Source: Xenoacremonium recifei
Lineage: Eukaryota; Ascomycota; Sordariomycetes; Hypocreales; Nectriaceae
Direction of reading: 5' to 3'
Assembly (NCBI GenBank): GCA_012184525.1
Contig: WOFQ01000008.1
Coordinates: 310,001 to 374,000, forward strand
Length of the DNA: 64,000 nucleotides
Shown here: positions 1 to 12,784 of the stretch, in pieces
Position numbering within the stretch: the stretch's first letter is position 1
Layout: each line of letters begins with the position of its first letter
The notes under the pieces: model-generated
What the model was told of the DNA's origin: nothing
Seen by the model: only the letters and a program-made list of their open reading frames with translations
Database searches by the model: none
Program-made: the position numbers and the translations under genes

Positions 1-2244
1 ACGATGGCGAAGGCTGACAGGACGGTGCTGGCGAACGGACTGTTAGCTTGAGACTGCAGCGAAGTAGGGAATAATGTCACGAACCAGCCCCATGCGTTGA
101 AGGCGCTAACGACAGGCTTCATCGTGGTTAGTCTGAGGAGTCGTGAAGGTGCGGCGGAATGGCGACTGGCGATAGCGAAAGGGTGTCTGATGGACGGTCG
201 TAAATGTCAAGTTCGAGAGCTTGGAGCTGTCTTGAATGGATCGCGTCGTTAGGTTAGGCTCAAGGCGACAGTAGTTCGTGCCTGATTGGTCAGGCTAGAA
301 CTTGCGCCACAGGGGGCTCATTCAGGAGCTGTAAAAGTGGAAGCCATGGTGCAGTCCCATAGCGCGTGGCAGCAACCTGACTCCTGAAATACTGCGCTCA
401 GCCAGCTCTACCGTACTGCTGGAAGACGAAGCGCAGCTTTGCACCACATTATTTCTTCTCTGTAGGGCTCGGATTCTTTTGTGCCTGCAAAAATTGAGAA
501 GGACGTGTTTTGGAATTCAAGATATCCCATTAGCTCACAGTGGTCCCTTGTATATTAGTGGAATTGGATTAGGTAGGTTATCGGAACAGTTGGTTAGGTG
601 AACACAAGATATTTCGTCATTGGGGTTGAGGGCCTCCTATCGGGGGTTCCTAGGCATTTGATACATAAGATACCTTGGATATTTGATACCTACATACATA
701 GGTACCTTAGGTAGGAACCCAAGCAACCAAGTTACCTAAGGTACACAAGCTTGGTGTTCGCGCCCGGCCCGCTGAACGTGTTCCTTCCTCCCGTCACCGA
801 AAGTGCATCCTTCAACCTCCAACTCTTGAGAAATCTTATTTAAGATAACTCCCTCCTCTACGGAGTAAACTTGCCGTTCTTCTTGAGTCTCGCCCGCCTT
901 GAAAATTTCCTCTTTCAGGTTAACGATGGCTGGGGTAAGCGCCCGAGAATCGCACACGGCTACACCGTTCCGCCACTGCTCCTAATGCCTAACCACCTAC
1001 CTGTTTGGGGTCTTACGAAGTCATTCAACAGCTGAAAACCCTGGCAAGGCTAATGCTCCTCTGTTGCAGCACCCTCACACAAGATCTCACACTGGCCAAG
1101 TTCACGATTGACGTTTATTTCCCCCAAAGGAAACTAGATCGGCCCGCCTCTTTGCCAGTTTGCCCCTCTCTCCCCCCCCCCCCTCGTCAAGGACCGGGCT
1201 TACATACGGGCATCACTATCGTCAACTCCGCTGGAATAGCCACCCGACCAAGGCACCGGAAAGGCCAACACTCGTCAACAGCCGCCTTCAGCTTTTCGGA
1301 AACCAGTAATGGACGAATTGTTGGCGTGGACGGACCTCGGTCTGGACCGATGCCCCGTTCGCCGACTGAGCTACTCTGTAGACTAGGTCGCCGATACCAC
1401 CACGGAATCGACGACGGAATCGACGTCTGCAGCGGTCAGCGGGGACGGCAAACGTCCTCAGCCCTGTGGAGCCTTGCATGTACTGTAGCTGTTTGACGAT
1501 GGCATCCAATCCAGTCGGTTGCTTCGCTTCCATGTCATCGCCGTCCCTGTATCGCCGTCTCAGCTGTTCGGCGGAGGATCCGGAACCGGTGTGAGCGAGG
1601 GTTGTCGCTGCTGGTGCAAAAGAGGCTTGGCCTGGAAATGAGGGCATCGCGGTGGCCAAATATGCAAGACATGGCCGAAGCTTGGTGCCTCTGACCGAAA
1701 GGGAGCCATGATTACACACATACATATAGATGGTCACCGTCTTCCGAAGAAAAAATGCTCTCAGTCATCATCAAAATTCTTCTCTACGATCCTCAACGGA
1801 TCTCAGTGCTTTAGACATCTCGATCAACTTCGGTCCCGAATTACACACTACTGCTAGATCTTTACCCCGTACGGCATCGCGGAGTCTGGCTCATCCCTGT
1901 CGCCAGCTGCAGTTCTTTGATAAACCATTCAGCTCGCTTACGCCACTGGGGGACTCCCACCAATAGCCTGTGCAATCTCGACTGAGCTGTGAAAGCATTG
2001 GACTGTCCATCCTGCAGGACAAATTCACCAATTCACATGTCTCCAGCGCTCTTAGTACGTAATTGCCTAGTGATTTATTAAGCCTATCCTGCTTCCTACC
2101 TCCCACTTTGTCTTTCACAAAACACCGAGCTTGTCCGACTAAGCAGATTTACGTCGAATTGTTTACCGAGGGGCCGGTGTTGGGTGTGTGACGTTGCGAC
2201 TCTTTTAGGAGTTCAACCCATGATTACCCTCCATTACGGACATC
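1..2244. other. Left-end intergenic region, no supported gene
   Basis: No reading frame here shows a recognisable domain or a convincing exon chain. The stretch holds a pair of 12-nt inverted repeats at 702-713 and 733-744 and a poly-C run near 1173. A minus-strand frame at about 1288-1647 is open, but nothing in it is recognisable. The last few hundred bases should contain the promoter of the aminotransferase gene starting at 2245. Confidence 0.6.
702..744. repeat. 12-nt inverted repeat of the ACCTAAGGT type
   Basis: GTACCTTAGGTA at 702-713 is the exact reverse complement of the sequence at 733-744. Related near-palindromic units lie just upstream around 671-700. Such ACCTAGGT-like words are common in intergenic DNA of Sordariomycetes. 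A function is not evident. Confidence 0.6.
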
Positions 2245-4100
2245 ATGGCGGATGCTAATGATGAAAATTTCCAGGTAGAGACGAGGGCACTTCCCTCACG
2301 TCCAAGCAGGTCTGGTACAACCAATTCAATGGAGTACAATGCCTCAGTAGAGAAGTTTCGAGATGAGGAGTATCCCAACATGGGGCAAGGTTAGCAAACC
2401 CCAACTTGAGCGTCCGGTCGAAGTAACCTAGGAGACATTTGCTCACCCCCCCCTTGTAGGAGCGTACTTAGACCACGGAGGCGCAACGATATATGCTCGA
2501 TCTCTAGTCACCAGCTTCTCGCATGCTATGATCAGCAATCTTTGGGGAAACCCACATTCTGAGAACCTCCCTGCCAAGCTTTCGGGCGAGATGGTGGACG
2601 AGGTACGAGCCAAAGCTTTGGAGTTCTTTGGAGCCGATCCTGAACATTTCGATCTGGTATTTGTTGCCAACGCCACTGCCGCCATAAAATTAGTTGCCGA
2701 GGGTTTCCGTGATCTTGCCGAGAAGACTTCAAAGAAGAGCTTCTGGTACGGCTATCATAGAGAATCTCACACCAGTCTCGTTGGTGTTCGGGAGCTCACT
2801 GGCGGCGATTACTACTGCTTCGAAGATGACACAGAGATAGAAACCTGGTTACAGTTTCCCACTAGCAGCCCAGCTCGCAAGTCACGGTCTACGGGTCTTG
2901 GTCTAGTTGCATACCCTGGCCAGTCGAACCTGAGCGGGCGACGGTTACCTCAGAGCTGGTTGAAACGAATACGAGAGAAACCCGAACTTCGAAACACATA
3001 TACGCTTTTCGACGCCGCCGCCCTAGCCATGACAAGTTCATTATCGTCGCTCTTCAAAGATCCGGCCGACGCCCCCGACTTCACTTGCCTGTCCTTTTAC
3101 AAGATCTTCGGGTTCCCCGATGTAGGCGCCCTGATTGTTCGTCGGGCTTCCGGGCACGTCCTCAACCTGAGGAAATATTTCGGTGGTGGCACAATCGCGC
3201 AGCTGTTTCCCCTAAATGGAGATACTCGAATCGCGAAGAAGGTCCCGGGCCTGGGAGACCAGTACGATATGTGGAATATCCATGACGGCCTCGAAGATGG
3301 AACCTTGCCTTTCCATAGCCTTCTGGCCCTCGGAATAGCCATCGACACCCATGTCAGACTGTACGGCTCAATGGTGAGGCTCATTTATATTTCATCCCAG
3401 ACCCTTAACTGACCAAGCCTAGGACGTGATCTCCCGTCACTGCAACTATCTTGCCCGAACCCTATATAAGAGCCTGATGGCTTTAACCTATGATGATGGA
3501 TCCCCTGTAGTTGAGGTCTATGTTGACGACCCTTCTATGTATGGGGATCCTGCCCGACAAGGTGCTACTTTCGCCTTCAACATTCTGAGACAAGACGGCA
3601 CCTACGTTCCTTGGACCGACGTTGAGGGATTGGCCAATGATGCTGGAGTCTACATCCGTGCCGGTGGTATGATGCCAATGATCTAGGACGTCCCCGAGTA
3701 TAGCAAGCTAACTTTTACAGGCGTCTGCTGCCCCGGTGGCGTCTCTAAAGCTTTGCAATACGAAGAGTGGGAATGGAGTAGAATGTTCTCAAGCGGGCAC
3801 GCTTGCGGTGCCAATGAGATGGCAATTATCAACAGACGGCCAACTGGGTAAGCCAATTGATGGATTATCAGGCTCTTAGACGTGATCTAACTAGCATCCA
3901 GTATTGTGCGTGCCAGCTTGGGTGCGATGACCACCAAAGCTGACATACAATCCCTCCTCGTCTTCTTGCACAAGACCTTCGTTGTTGAAAACGAGATGCC
4001 CGCCCTATTGGAGGGCTCTGAGAAACCTCTCCGCCTACCTCTGAGGGAGACGATGCGAAACCTGAGCCTGACCAACGTCGGGTATATGAAGGAAGTTTAA
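2245..4100 (+). CDS. Class V aminotransferase, molybdenum cofactor sulfurase-like, without MOSC domain
   Basis: Five exons: 2245-2389, 2460-3373, 3423-3666, 3721-3847, 3902-4100; 542 residues. The start gives MADANDENFQ and leads into the conserved YLDHGGATIYA motif (the first intron falls just before it). The fold is a PLP-dependent cysteine desulfurase like the N-terminal part of Moco sulfurases (HxB/ABA3/MOCOS), which sulfurate molybdenum cofactor for xanthine dehydrogenase-type enzymes. Visible landmarks are SNLWGNPHSEN, the PLP lysine K263 in SFYKIFGFPDVGAL, and RAGGVCCPGG, in which C437 aligns with the sulfur-carrying cysteine of ABA3. The flanking cysteines of the usual RTGCFCNPGAC motif are missing. 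True Moco sulfurases have about 800 residues with a C-terminal MOSC domain; this protein stops before it and the next 865 bases do not encode one. It is probably a paralogue, so Moco sulfuration itself is uncertain. Confidence 0.85.
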
Positions 4101-4965
4101 TGGACTGTACCGACAAATGGGAATGAGGGCTGGCGCATCGGCTGATTTCACATGGTTTTTACTGCATAGCATGGCCAGGAATCCTTGAAAAAAGGGTCGG
4201 AAATCATGGAGTTGAGGATCATAGTTGATAAAATTTAGCATTAATCCACGAGCACCTCGACTTGCAGGGGGGGTTCATGTCTGTTCTAAATTGACTCCAG
4301 TATCTTTTCAGTGGTTTAACGACCGAGAAACGACTTCCGACAGCTCGCACTGTGAAGATGAATTTTTGAAAAGAGGACGATTTTTGAGGGAATGTCTTGG
4401 TATTTTTGTGTCTGATGGTGGCGGAGTTGGTTCGTCCCACGGCGCCTTGGTCCACCACGTTCCTCCTGAACTGGCATAATGTTTCCGTCCCTCGTTTCCT
4501 AGATGGTTTCCTTGATCGTACAATTGGCTATTACCGCGCGCTTGAGCCGAAAGATCGCAAATGCTACGGCTACACATGTCCTCTCTGATGAAGCCGATCT
4601 AAGTCAGTGACGTTCGCAGCTTCACGTGATCTTATGCATCATTTTCTTTCGTCGGAAGGAAGGCACGAAGGCAAAACCCAACAGCCGACGACAGCCAGTC
4701 AATCCAGCGCCTCACCAACTCTCTCCAAAACACACTTGATTCACAGCGCCTTCGAAGCGCCTGAGCCGCACCCAATCATCGCATTCTCTAATTCCAGCCC
4801 CGAGGACGTTCCCATGCCGCAATCGTCTAGATCTCGAGTCCTCCTACCCCACTCCGCTCAACCTTGAGCAGCAGCGCGAGTACCTCTCTCTTTCTCGCGT
4901 CACAGCGGTCACGCATGAACCACACCCTTCACAGCCTCTCTATGCTCTTCGAGCGAGACTAAAAC
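4101..4965. other. Intergenic region with promoter and leader of the next gene
   Basis: This contains the 3' end of the aminotransferase transcript and the upstream region of the gene at 4966. The last 300 bases are rich in C and T, as is usual for leaders in these fungi. No gene or RNA feature is recognised. Confidence 0.5.
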
Positions 4966-7249
4966 ATGGCGAAGAAGAAGTCCAAGCAGCCTCCCAGCAA
5001 AGACGGGAAGCTTCCTGAGGAGGCGACTCAAGAAGCGGTTGCCGACCAGCCAGTCTGCCAGTCGTGCCGCCCCCAGTGGTATTCGGGCACCAAGACCAAG
5101 GAAGAACAGCCTGAGTCTATACCGCGGAGTCTCTTAATATGTCGCAACAAGTACGTTCTCTGTAAATACTTCTGCTACAGCTCCTGGTCTTTTTCTATAC
5201 ATCTTACGGTGAAAACCGCCTTCTCGCGCGAAAGCTGACATCTTGGTTAGGCATTGGCGATACATCTCAGTATACAATGGCGCATGGACGCAGATGAGCA
5301 TTGAGACGCTCGAGGCCTTTGCGCACATCAGCTACAACACCCCACGACCACGCCCAGTCGACGCTGGTCTCTTCTTTGACCTCGTCAAGATCCGGCGACT
5401 CGTTGACGAGGCCACAAATCTCGCTGTCAGGGCTCAAAGCGACGTTGCCTCGTCGATTTTGACAACGGTCAATGGCAGCTTGATGGAAGCGGGTGGCTCA
5501 GGTCTTGGCGGACCGTCTCACACGGCAAAACTGAGCCGGGAGAGAAAGTTCCGAATGAGAGAGCAAGCAAGCCAAAGGCTTGCTCGTGCATACCGCCTGG
5601 ATGAGGTAGCTTCCAGTGTTGCGACCATGCAGGGCTCGTCCACGTTAGAGGAAGTTGCAGGGTTGGTCTTGAACCGCAATCCTCAAGACCCGGACGCGAA
5701 GTATGTGCACTTCTTCCACGAGAAGATTCCCTCACGTCAGCTTTCCGAGTCAACAAGCACGGTGGCTCTAGAGGAGATCGTCATAGAACGGGCAGATGAT
5801 GTAGAGGTTCTGAGAACAAGAGGAGTGGTCAAGACTTATAAGGAAGATCTTGACGGCGCCATCCTGGATTTCAACGCAGCATTGGTACTTCTGTCTCGTC
5901 GCATGCGACTTCATAGCTTCAGGCCGGAGACTCGGACAGGAGTATCACAACGACCTCCCAAACGAGCCCCGGACATCATTCTGGCGGAGAAGGATCAGCC
6001 TACGGGCTTACAGTGTCAGATCTTTTTCCACCGAGCCAAAACATACCTGGCCTTGGCTTGCAAGCACATATATACCAGTGACTGGATCAACTTGGACGAT
6101 TTCCAGATTGACCTGACAGCTGGAAGTAGTGGATTGAGCAAGAGAGTTCCCTCTGACAAGGCGCCCGGCGAAAATGACGACGACAGACTGAAACGACAGA
6201 TGGATGTGCGCAGGCTCATCAAAACTTTGGCAAAGAGAGCCCTTCGAGACTACTTGTCGTTCCTCAGTCACTTCGAATATTCACCCAACTATCCTACCAA
6301 GTTCACCATGGATCTGAACGAACGATTAAATCTCGCTGTTACTGGCTCTCGCAACACACGGATCCCTGATACCCTGGGCCCCGTCGAGCCACACACCATT
6401 TATGCCCTCTCGGACCTCTTCGTTCCTGTTCCTCCTTCCAACCTCCCCCCTTTTCCGACCGCCGAGACACTCAAACCTAGTTATTTGCAGACTCCGCCGC
6501 AATCACAGGCCACCTGCGAGGTTGTGACCTTTCATCCTCTGATATCAGACGCGCTGCACTCCCTGCTTCTCTGCCACGCACTTCTTCAGACCTCACCTAC
6601 GGAACTCCTCCGCCATGCACACATGGTCGCCCGCCTGGTCCGTCTTGCCGACGGGTATCCTATCTTTAGCGCAAGCAGGACCGCGGCGCGATCTGACTGG
6701 ATTATAGTCGTTCGTCGTACCGAGAACTGGCTGAACCTCGACGCCCCCTGGAACACGCTCTGCGCCCCTGCCCCTCTGCCATACTACGACCCGACGCAAC
6801 CGCAAAAAGGCTCGATAAGAAATCGCCCGATGCCAAAGGTGACCGGCAGCCTGCCGAGACACTCACCTAGCATGGAGGACGATTTGGCCAAGATGGACAT
6901 CTACGAACAGGCCATGCTGGATGCCTTCGACAACGAAGACGTTACCGACGAGGCGAGCTTCAATGCTGCCGTCGAGGCCGCCGAGAAAGAACACACATAC
7001 GATCTGACCCTCTTCCAAAGCACAAGTTCCGCCGCCCGCGGCGCTGACACGAATCCGCACCCCCAGCGCTGGAGCAAGGACATCGACCGATCTCCCATGC
7101 TGACATCGCGAGCCTCGGCCATTGCGGAATGGGTGCGTCAAGCGCCTGTCGTCCCTGCTGTTGCGAAACGCAAGAAGAAGCCCAAGAAGGCCAAGGAGAC
7201 GCTCAGTGAGGACATGGAGAAGTTAACGGTGGAAGCGGAAGGGGCCTAG
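4966..7249 (+). CDS. Conserved-looking fungal protein with TPR-like segment, function unknown
   Basis: Two exons, 4966-5150 and 5251-7249, give 727 residues; the intron uses GTACGT and TTAG, and the join restores a lysine codon. I do not recognise a named family. The N-terminus is lysine-rich (MAKKKSKQPPSKDGK), followed by a CQSC pair around residues 27-30 with PQWYSGTKTKEE, and a further Cys in LICRNK. A helical stretch at about 245-275 (RTRGVVKTYKEDLDGAILDF) looks like a TPR unit. The C-terminal part is acidic and ends in a lysine-rich segment (KRKKKPKKAKE). There is no signal peptide or membrane segment. The basic ends would suit a nuclear or cytosolic protein, which is inference. Long open frame, sound splice sites and steady codon use support that the gene is real. 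Confidence 0.8.
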
Positions 7250-7555
7250 GGTGTTTACCGACGTTGTATGTTTATATGTATTACTTCTAGCGTGTGATGC
7301 CACCTGAGGCTTTGTAACAGCATGTAATGACAGGATAGGTACCTATGCCTTTAGCGGGCATGACGAATGATGAAAAGCTTGATTGAGTTGGTGAGATTCT
7401 TGGTGAAAACATGTATTCCATCTATATCCTCCACAGCCCGAAGACTATTTGCATAGATTTCAAGTTCTATATATACAAAAAGGTATCCAATGCGATACAA
7501 AAGGTCCCAAGAAGATCACGTAGGCCATGGAAGAAGGGTATTCCAATACAAAGCT
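7250..7555. other. Convergent 3' flank
   Basis: About 300 bases between two convergent stop codons. It is moderately AT-rich and should hold both 3' untranslated regions. Nothing else is seen. Confidence 0.5.
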
Positions 7556-10534
7556 CTAATACCATCGCGAGCTGGGCATAGTGCTGCCATTCAAAAACGC
7601 ATCGATGTCGCTCATGCCCTCCGTCTCCAAAACATTCATCAGCTCCATCTGCTGAGACTGCGTCAGACTACCCTGGCGCCCAGGATTGAAGTCGAATTGC
7701 GGGCCGGCAAGGGTGCCCACACCAAGGTTCTGCAGGCCAAGCCCTGAGCCAGCGGCCATTTCGTTGAAGTTGTTGGAGCCGGCCATGGGGTCTTGGAAGA
7801 TGCTGTTGCTCATGTTGCCAAAGGCGAAGGGCGAGATGAACGGCGGTGGCGGCGAGAACCAGTCGGAGATGGTGGTTGCGGGTAGGGGTCGCTGGGCCGG
7901 GGCGGGTTGGGTTGAGGGCGGGACGGCGAAGGTCGGGACGCGGTGAGGAGGAGGGGGCGGCTTCGGGGAGGGCGTGAAGGCGTGTGCCACGGTCAAGGCG
8001 GGTGGTGGAATTGGTGATGCCTGTGTCATATTGGGGGTATGCTGCGGTGGCATGTTGCCCGGCGGAGAGAGTGTGTGGCTCATGGTCGGCGTGGTCATAT
8101 TGCCAGTTTGTAGGGAGTCAGGCGGCGTTGGCAGTTGGTCGGAGAGCGTGGGAGGCGAGGTGAGATGGGCTTCGGGTGTAGAGGTTGCGGGCGGAGTCGG
8201 ATCGTCCATGATGCCATCTGGCTGTGTAAAGTCTGGCGGGAAGTAGGAGAACCTTCGGCCGCTCATCTCCGTAGACGCCGGGTTGCAGAAGATGGAGTTT
8301 GATCGGAAAGTAGGCTGCGGTGGAGGGTAGTTCGGGTCCATGGCGTAGGTATTCATCGATTCAGGGGGAGAATCAAAGACGTATCCGAATTGCGGCGGGT
8401 TGAGGAAGGGAGGCTGCTGGGGGTTGGCATTCTGCTGGTATGGTTCGGGAGGCGAGTTGTCGGCGAACGACGGCGGCGTGGTGAAGAAATTATTCGGCGG
8501 CTGTCCAGGAAGTTGCCGTGCCTCATAGCTCTGCAAGCAAGCCTTGGAGAAGATTGTGTATAAATGGGAGGCAGACGCTGTGCCTGGCCACCGCTCTGCA
8601 CACCTACCAATGACCTCCAGCGCCACATTGACGAGCTTTTCAACCTCTTGGCGGGGATGTTCGTTTCGAACTTCGGGGTAAGAAACCGTCCAGAGAAGGG
8701 TATTCAGAGACATGGTGACCGTCAGGAGAAACACCCAGGAGATGTCTATGTTCGGACCCTCCATCTGCTTCTTAGACAGGTTGATGATGTACTCGGAACT
8801 CTCGTAGCATATCTTGGCGCCTCGAGGGGACGGCTTCGGGACTTGAGGCGAGGGCCGATACATGAAGATTCTCATTTGGTGGTATCGACCGGAGAACCTA
8901 GAATAAGTGTCAGTACAGTGATTTTGATTGGCAAGTATTTCGGAAAACGTACCAAGGCTTGCACCAGTCAGGAGAGGTAGGTGATGCATCTAGCCAATCG
9001 CGGTTCATCTTGTCAACCCTCGCGTACCAGGGATGCCTATCATCTCTTGGTTCCGGTCTCTTCTTCTCGTATAGCGATCTTCGAATCTCGGCTTGGCACA
9101 TTCGCATCTTGTAGAAATGAATCGCAACCAACTTTCGTTCGCTCGGGGGCCCCGGCTTGATGCCCTCTTCGGTGATATTCTCATCGTCGACAGCAGCAAA
9201 AAAGTCGACATCCAAGCGGTCATCCCCGGTCGCAAAACTGTTCGGCCTTCCCATGCTATGAGCTAAGCCATACTCCATCGCCGCGACAGACCAGAGAAGA
9301 CGTCGACGCATATCAACGATCTTAGGATTGACGTTGTAGCCGCTTGTGATCGTCTTTTCACTGGAAAGCCCCTCTTGCTGGCATATCCGTGAAGCGAGCC
9401 CGACGACAAAGTAGATTGGGGTCCGAGTCGGGGTAAGAAGAGAGTATAGCCCAATCAAGACCAAACACTGTAGGGTTTTCAGGTCCTTGGGCCGTACCAC
9501 CTCTTCGAAAAGCTGCATCGCGGCCAAGTAGTAGCTGTCAGCTAGACCTGCGTACTGCGATTCTAGTTTCTGTAAACCGTTGGCGATGACCATCTGGACA
9601 ATAAATCGCTTGAATGGATCAGCGTCTCCGTTGTATACCGACTCCACGTCTTGCTCAAGATCCTTTTCGTGCATAGCTGGCCAGAACAACTGGGCTATAG
9701 CAGAGTTAGCAGGCCCAAGGAAGCAACGGGCATCCTCGGATATACTCACATTTCTGAATAAATATTTGGACAAGCCTATCAGCAATGTCTCGCCGGGGCA
9801 GGTTCTCTGCGGGTACATCGCTCGTCATGGGATAGCTCTTTCTCCTGTCTGCGGCTGGGCCGGTCATTTGAAGCGATTGCATGCGAGCTTGCCTTGCGCG
9901 GACTTCTGGGAATAGCTCAGAGATACGATTGGAGTCGGTATATTTTTTCGCCTGCTCCATGAGCAAGCGCGTCATTGCGATGCCGCTACTTGGTCCGAGG
10001 TAACGAGGCGTCTCGTCGTGAGCGTTGAGACGAACCATGCCACCAGGACGAACGATTTCTTCTGTCGTCCTGGGATACTCGTTCTCTTCGTCCGTGTACT
10101 GGCTCAGCTCGGCCTCGAGAGCCCTGACTTTGTCCTGCAGCCTGACCACATAGTAACGGTTGATTTTGCGTCCTTTGGTGGCATCGAGGTACTCGCACGT
10201 AGAGCCAGAGCGCTCACAAGGTAAGCAGCGGGGCAAGGTAGGATCACATCGGGTTTTCCGCTGTGAGAAGATGAACATGTCAGTGATGCGCTGGGATCTG
10301 GGTGAGTGGGAGACTCTGTACCTGTCGGCAACGACAGCAGGCTGTCAGGGTGTGGGCGATGCGATGGTTGTCACTTTCAGCCGACGTATCGCGCATGGGA
10401 GCAGCCGGCGGCGGCGGAGGCGGAGGAGCGAACTTTCGAGGCAATGCGTTCGGCGGAGGATGGTTGATAAAGGTGTGATTCGGACGCGGACCGGGAGCCC
10501 CAAAGCCCGGGCGGAAGATGTGCGTTGCGTCCAT
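7556..10534 (-). CDS. Zn2Cys6 transcription factor with fungal-specific TF domain (large, Pro-rich C-terminus)
   Basis: Four exons read on the minus strand: 10322-10534, 9750-10260, 8953-9694, 7556-8897; 935 residues. The frame is open further upstream, but 10534 is the first true ATG (MDATHIFRPGFG). A binuclear zinc cluster lies at residues 66-93: ACCRCRQRKTRCDPTLPRC and on to C93, with Cys at 66, 69, 76, 83, 86 and 93. It is followed by a linker and coiled coil (NRYYVVRLQDKVRALEAEL) as in Gal4/Ppr1-type proteins. The first intron interrupts the cluster. The middle homology (Fungal_trans) region spans about residues 225-500, with the typical helices around DMRRRLLWSVAAMEYGLAHS. The C-terminal 300 residues are rich in Pro, Ser, Thr and Asn and probably activate transcription. 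The target pathway cannot be told from sequence. It is transcribed away from a second Zn2Cys6 gene at 12785. Confidence 0.88.
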
Positions 10535-12784
10535 CGGGCGGGATTCGTCGCAAGTCGCGGCGTGCAAGGGAGCCTAATCGGGGGTCATCCGTGGAGATGG
10601 GAGCCGATACGAGGTGCAACAGAAGGGCTGTCGATACCCGTCGGGAGGAGATGAAGGGAGAGGCACAGCAGAGTCGGACAGCTGCAGACGAGGATGGATG
10701 GAGGTGAAGCGGTTGAGGAAGAGGAGGAGGAGAAGGCGGACGGACAAGGCACGGGCCCAGAACCAACAGCGGAATCCTCTTTTTATCGAATCACGACTCG
10801 AGCGTTTGTTGGAGCGGACAAGCCGCAGGAGCATCACCGGGAGGTTGGTGTATTTCAAAGCGAAGAAGCGAACACTCCAACGCAGTCACAGCTAGAGAGT
10901 CGCTCGACGTGATGAGCCTGAGCAGCCACAGGGCTTCGACGACGGTACTTGGGATAAAGGGCAGAAGAATGCGTTGGTTGACGATGGGGATTCAGAGCTC
11001 GAGGGCAAATCTGGAGGAGTGGAGGGGGCAGCAGCAGTCGCAAGAGGGGATAGCGGACCGGGGAGGGGATACCGTCTGGCTTAGTTAGTTGGGGAGGGGC
11101 ACGAGCACGCAAACGGCAAACGGGAAACGGCAATGGAACGGCAGACAGACGGATTGCCAACCTGAGGTAAGGCAGGTGCCTACCGGCATAGGTCCTGCCA
11201 CACTTCTCGCGAGCCTTGTCACATCAATCAGCAGCGGTTTATTTCCCTGCGGGAGTCAATCGCTGTGCTCCCCATCGTCATCATCTTCTTCCATCCCCGT
11301 CCATTCATCACCACCAACGCCTTCGTGGGGGCGGCGATGCGACGGACTCAAACCGCGGAGAGTTTGTGCTGTACCCACCGGACCCTTCATAGAATGCCGA
11401 CGGAGGAGGTGGCTAGCGCAGATCTCGCCGTCGCTGAATTTGCCAGGGAAACAAATCGCATGTACGGAGTGCTGGACTTGGGATGAAAGCAAACACGGGC
11501 ACAGATGGCGCCCGCGTGGAAGCCCCCAAGCCTCCCACGCCTCACCTCACACGAGATCGAAGACGCCCAGATAAAGTACGCATGGGGAAGCGCATCTGGA
11601 TGTAATGTGAGTGGGCACCCGCTGGCAACGGCTCTGTCCTCCAGTCCTCCTCACCTCACGCCATTGTCCACTGCTGTAGCTCCGGGAATGACACCGGACG
11701 TCTATAAGCAATTTGCTATTTGCCATTCTCATCGATGCCCCGGGCCTGGCAAGCTGAAGGTCGTCATCCACCCAGACTCCGTGGCCAATCGACGCCCGGC
11801 CGCAGCAAGCAGCCAGATTAGCGGCCCCGATGCCCGTTGGCCCAGGATGGCTAGTCTGCGCTTCTGCTCGAGGGTCTTCGAGGCCTAGAGCTGGAGAACA
11901 AAACAATCTCCCAATTCCCTGGGTCAGCATCGAGTCCATCATTCCAGAGTCGAGACCGCCCGGATCGCCAAAGAGTGAGACATTGCATCGCGATCGACAC
12001 AAGACTGACTGACTGCTTACTGGATCCGGCCAGCAAAACGGCTGCCTTTTTGAAGACGGCTCCGTACATAACGGCACCCGCAACGGATGGATCACGTCGG
12101 GTCCTCTTTACCCCACCGCATGTCGAGCTCCCCTCCAGGCCCCTGTCTGGACTCCCGTCTCCCCTCCTCACTAACCTAGGGCAGACACTCTTTGCTGGCG
12201 CCTCACACGTTGTCCCTCGTCCTTCTGTTAAGGATCCAGTACCGCATCGGGAGTGCTACCTGTGCTGTGCCTATCCCCGAAAGCTCTCCTCCCACATTGC
12301 TTCGTCACGCCTCGGGCACTCTGCAACCGTCAACTCAACCGTCCACCACCTAGACTCCCCCCTCCAGCAACGGAGACGGATCTCTACCCCCGGCGGCTCC
12401 ATCGGCGCGTGGCTTTTAAGTCGTCGCGTTCACATTTCTCATCCAAACGAGGCTGATCCCGTGGTACTGGTTGCGGCTCTGCCACTGCACTGTCTCGCCC
12501 GCCACCTCCTACTAAGTCAGCGGTCCGCAAACAGCTCCGTGGCGCCCTCACGACTCTCAACCGTCCGTCTAACCGCCCGGCTGTCACACTCCCGTCCTCA
12601 GCCCCCCATCCTGGTTCTCCCCTCTCACTGTGAATTCCCGGTATTCGTCGTCTGAGGTGTCCTCTGGAACGTTTTCCCATCTCCAACCGCCATCTTCACG
12701 CCTTGTCACAACCATCGCCAGAGCCAACAAAAGCCTGCCTTTGTCTGGGAACGGCGGCTCCTCTGCCGGCCACCTCGTCGGGAA
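10535..12784. promoter_or_regulatory. 2.2-kb shared upstream region between two divergent Zn2Cys6 regulators
   Basis: Both flanking genes start outward from this block, so it must hold both promoters and leaders. The half next to the plus-strand gene is strongly CT-rich (for example 12110-12180 and 12560-12720), typical of fungal transcription starts and long leaders. Several upstream ATGs, including one opening a 226-codon frame at 11975-12655, could act as upstream reading frames. No protein domain is visible in any of them. Confidence 0.5.

Noticed and set aside
736..957. Minus-strand 73-residue frame with a charged, helical-looking product
   Set aside because: Its end overlaps the ACCTAAGGT inverted repeats and no start or partner exon is convincing.
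1288..1647. Minus-strand frame translating to an Ala/Arg-rich protein of about 120 residues
   Set aside because: No domain, no clear splice partners and an Arg-rich end typical of chance GC-rich frames. Kept only as a remark in the left intergenic entry.
9689..9700. Alternative acceptor in the first Zn2Cys6 gene at CCCAG, 5 bases downstream
   Set aside because: It would shift the frame; the acceptor before 9694 keeps it.
11975..12655. 226-residue plus-strand frame before the Zn2Cys6 gene
   Set aside because: CT-rich leader sequence gives Ser/Pro/Leu/Arg-rich text without domain. Could be an upstream frame, but not called as a gene.
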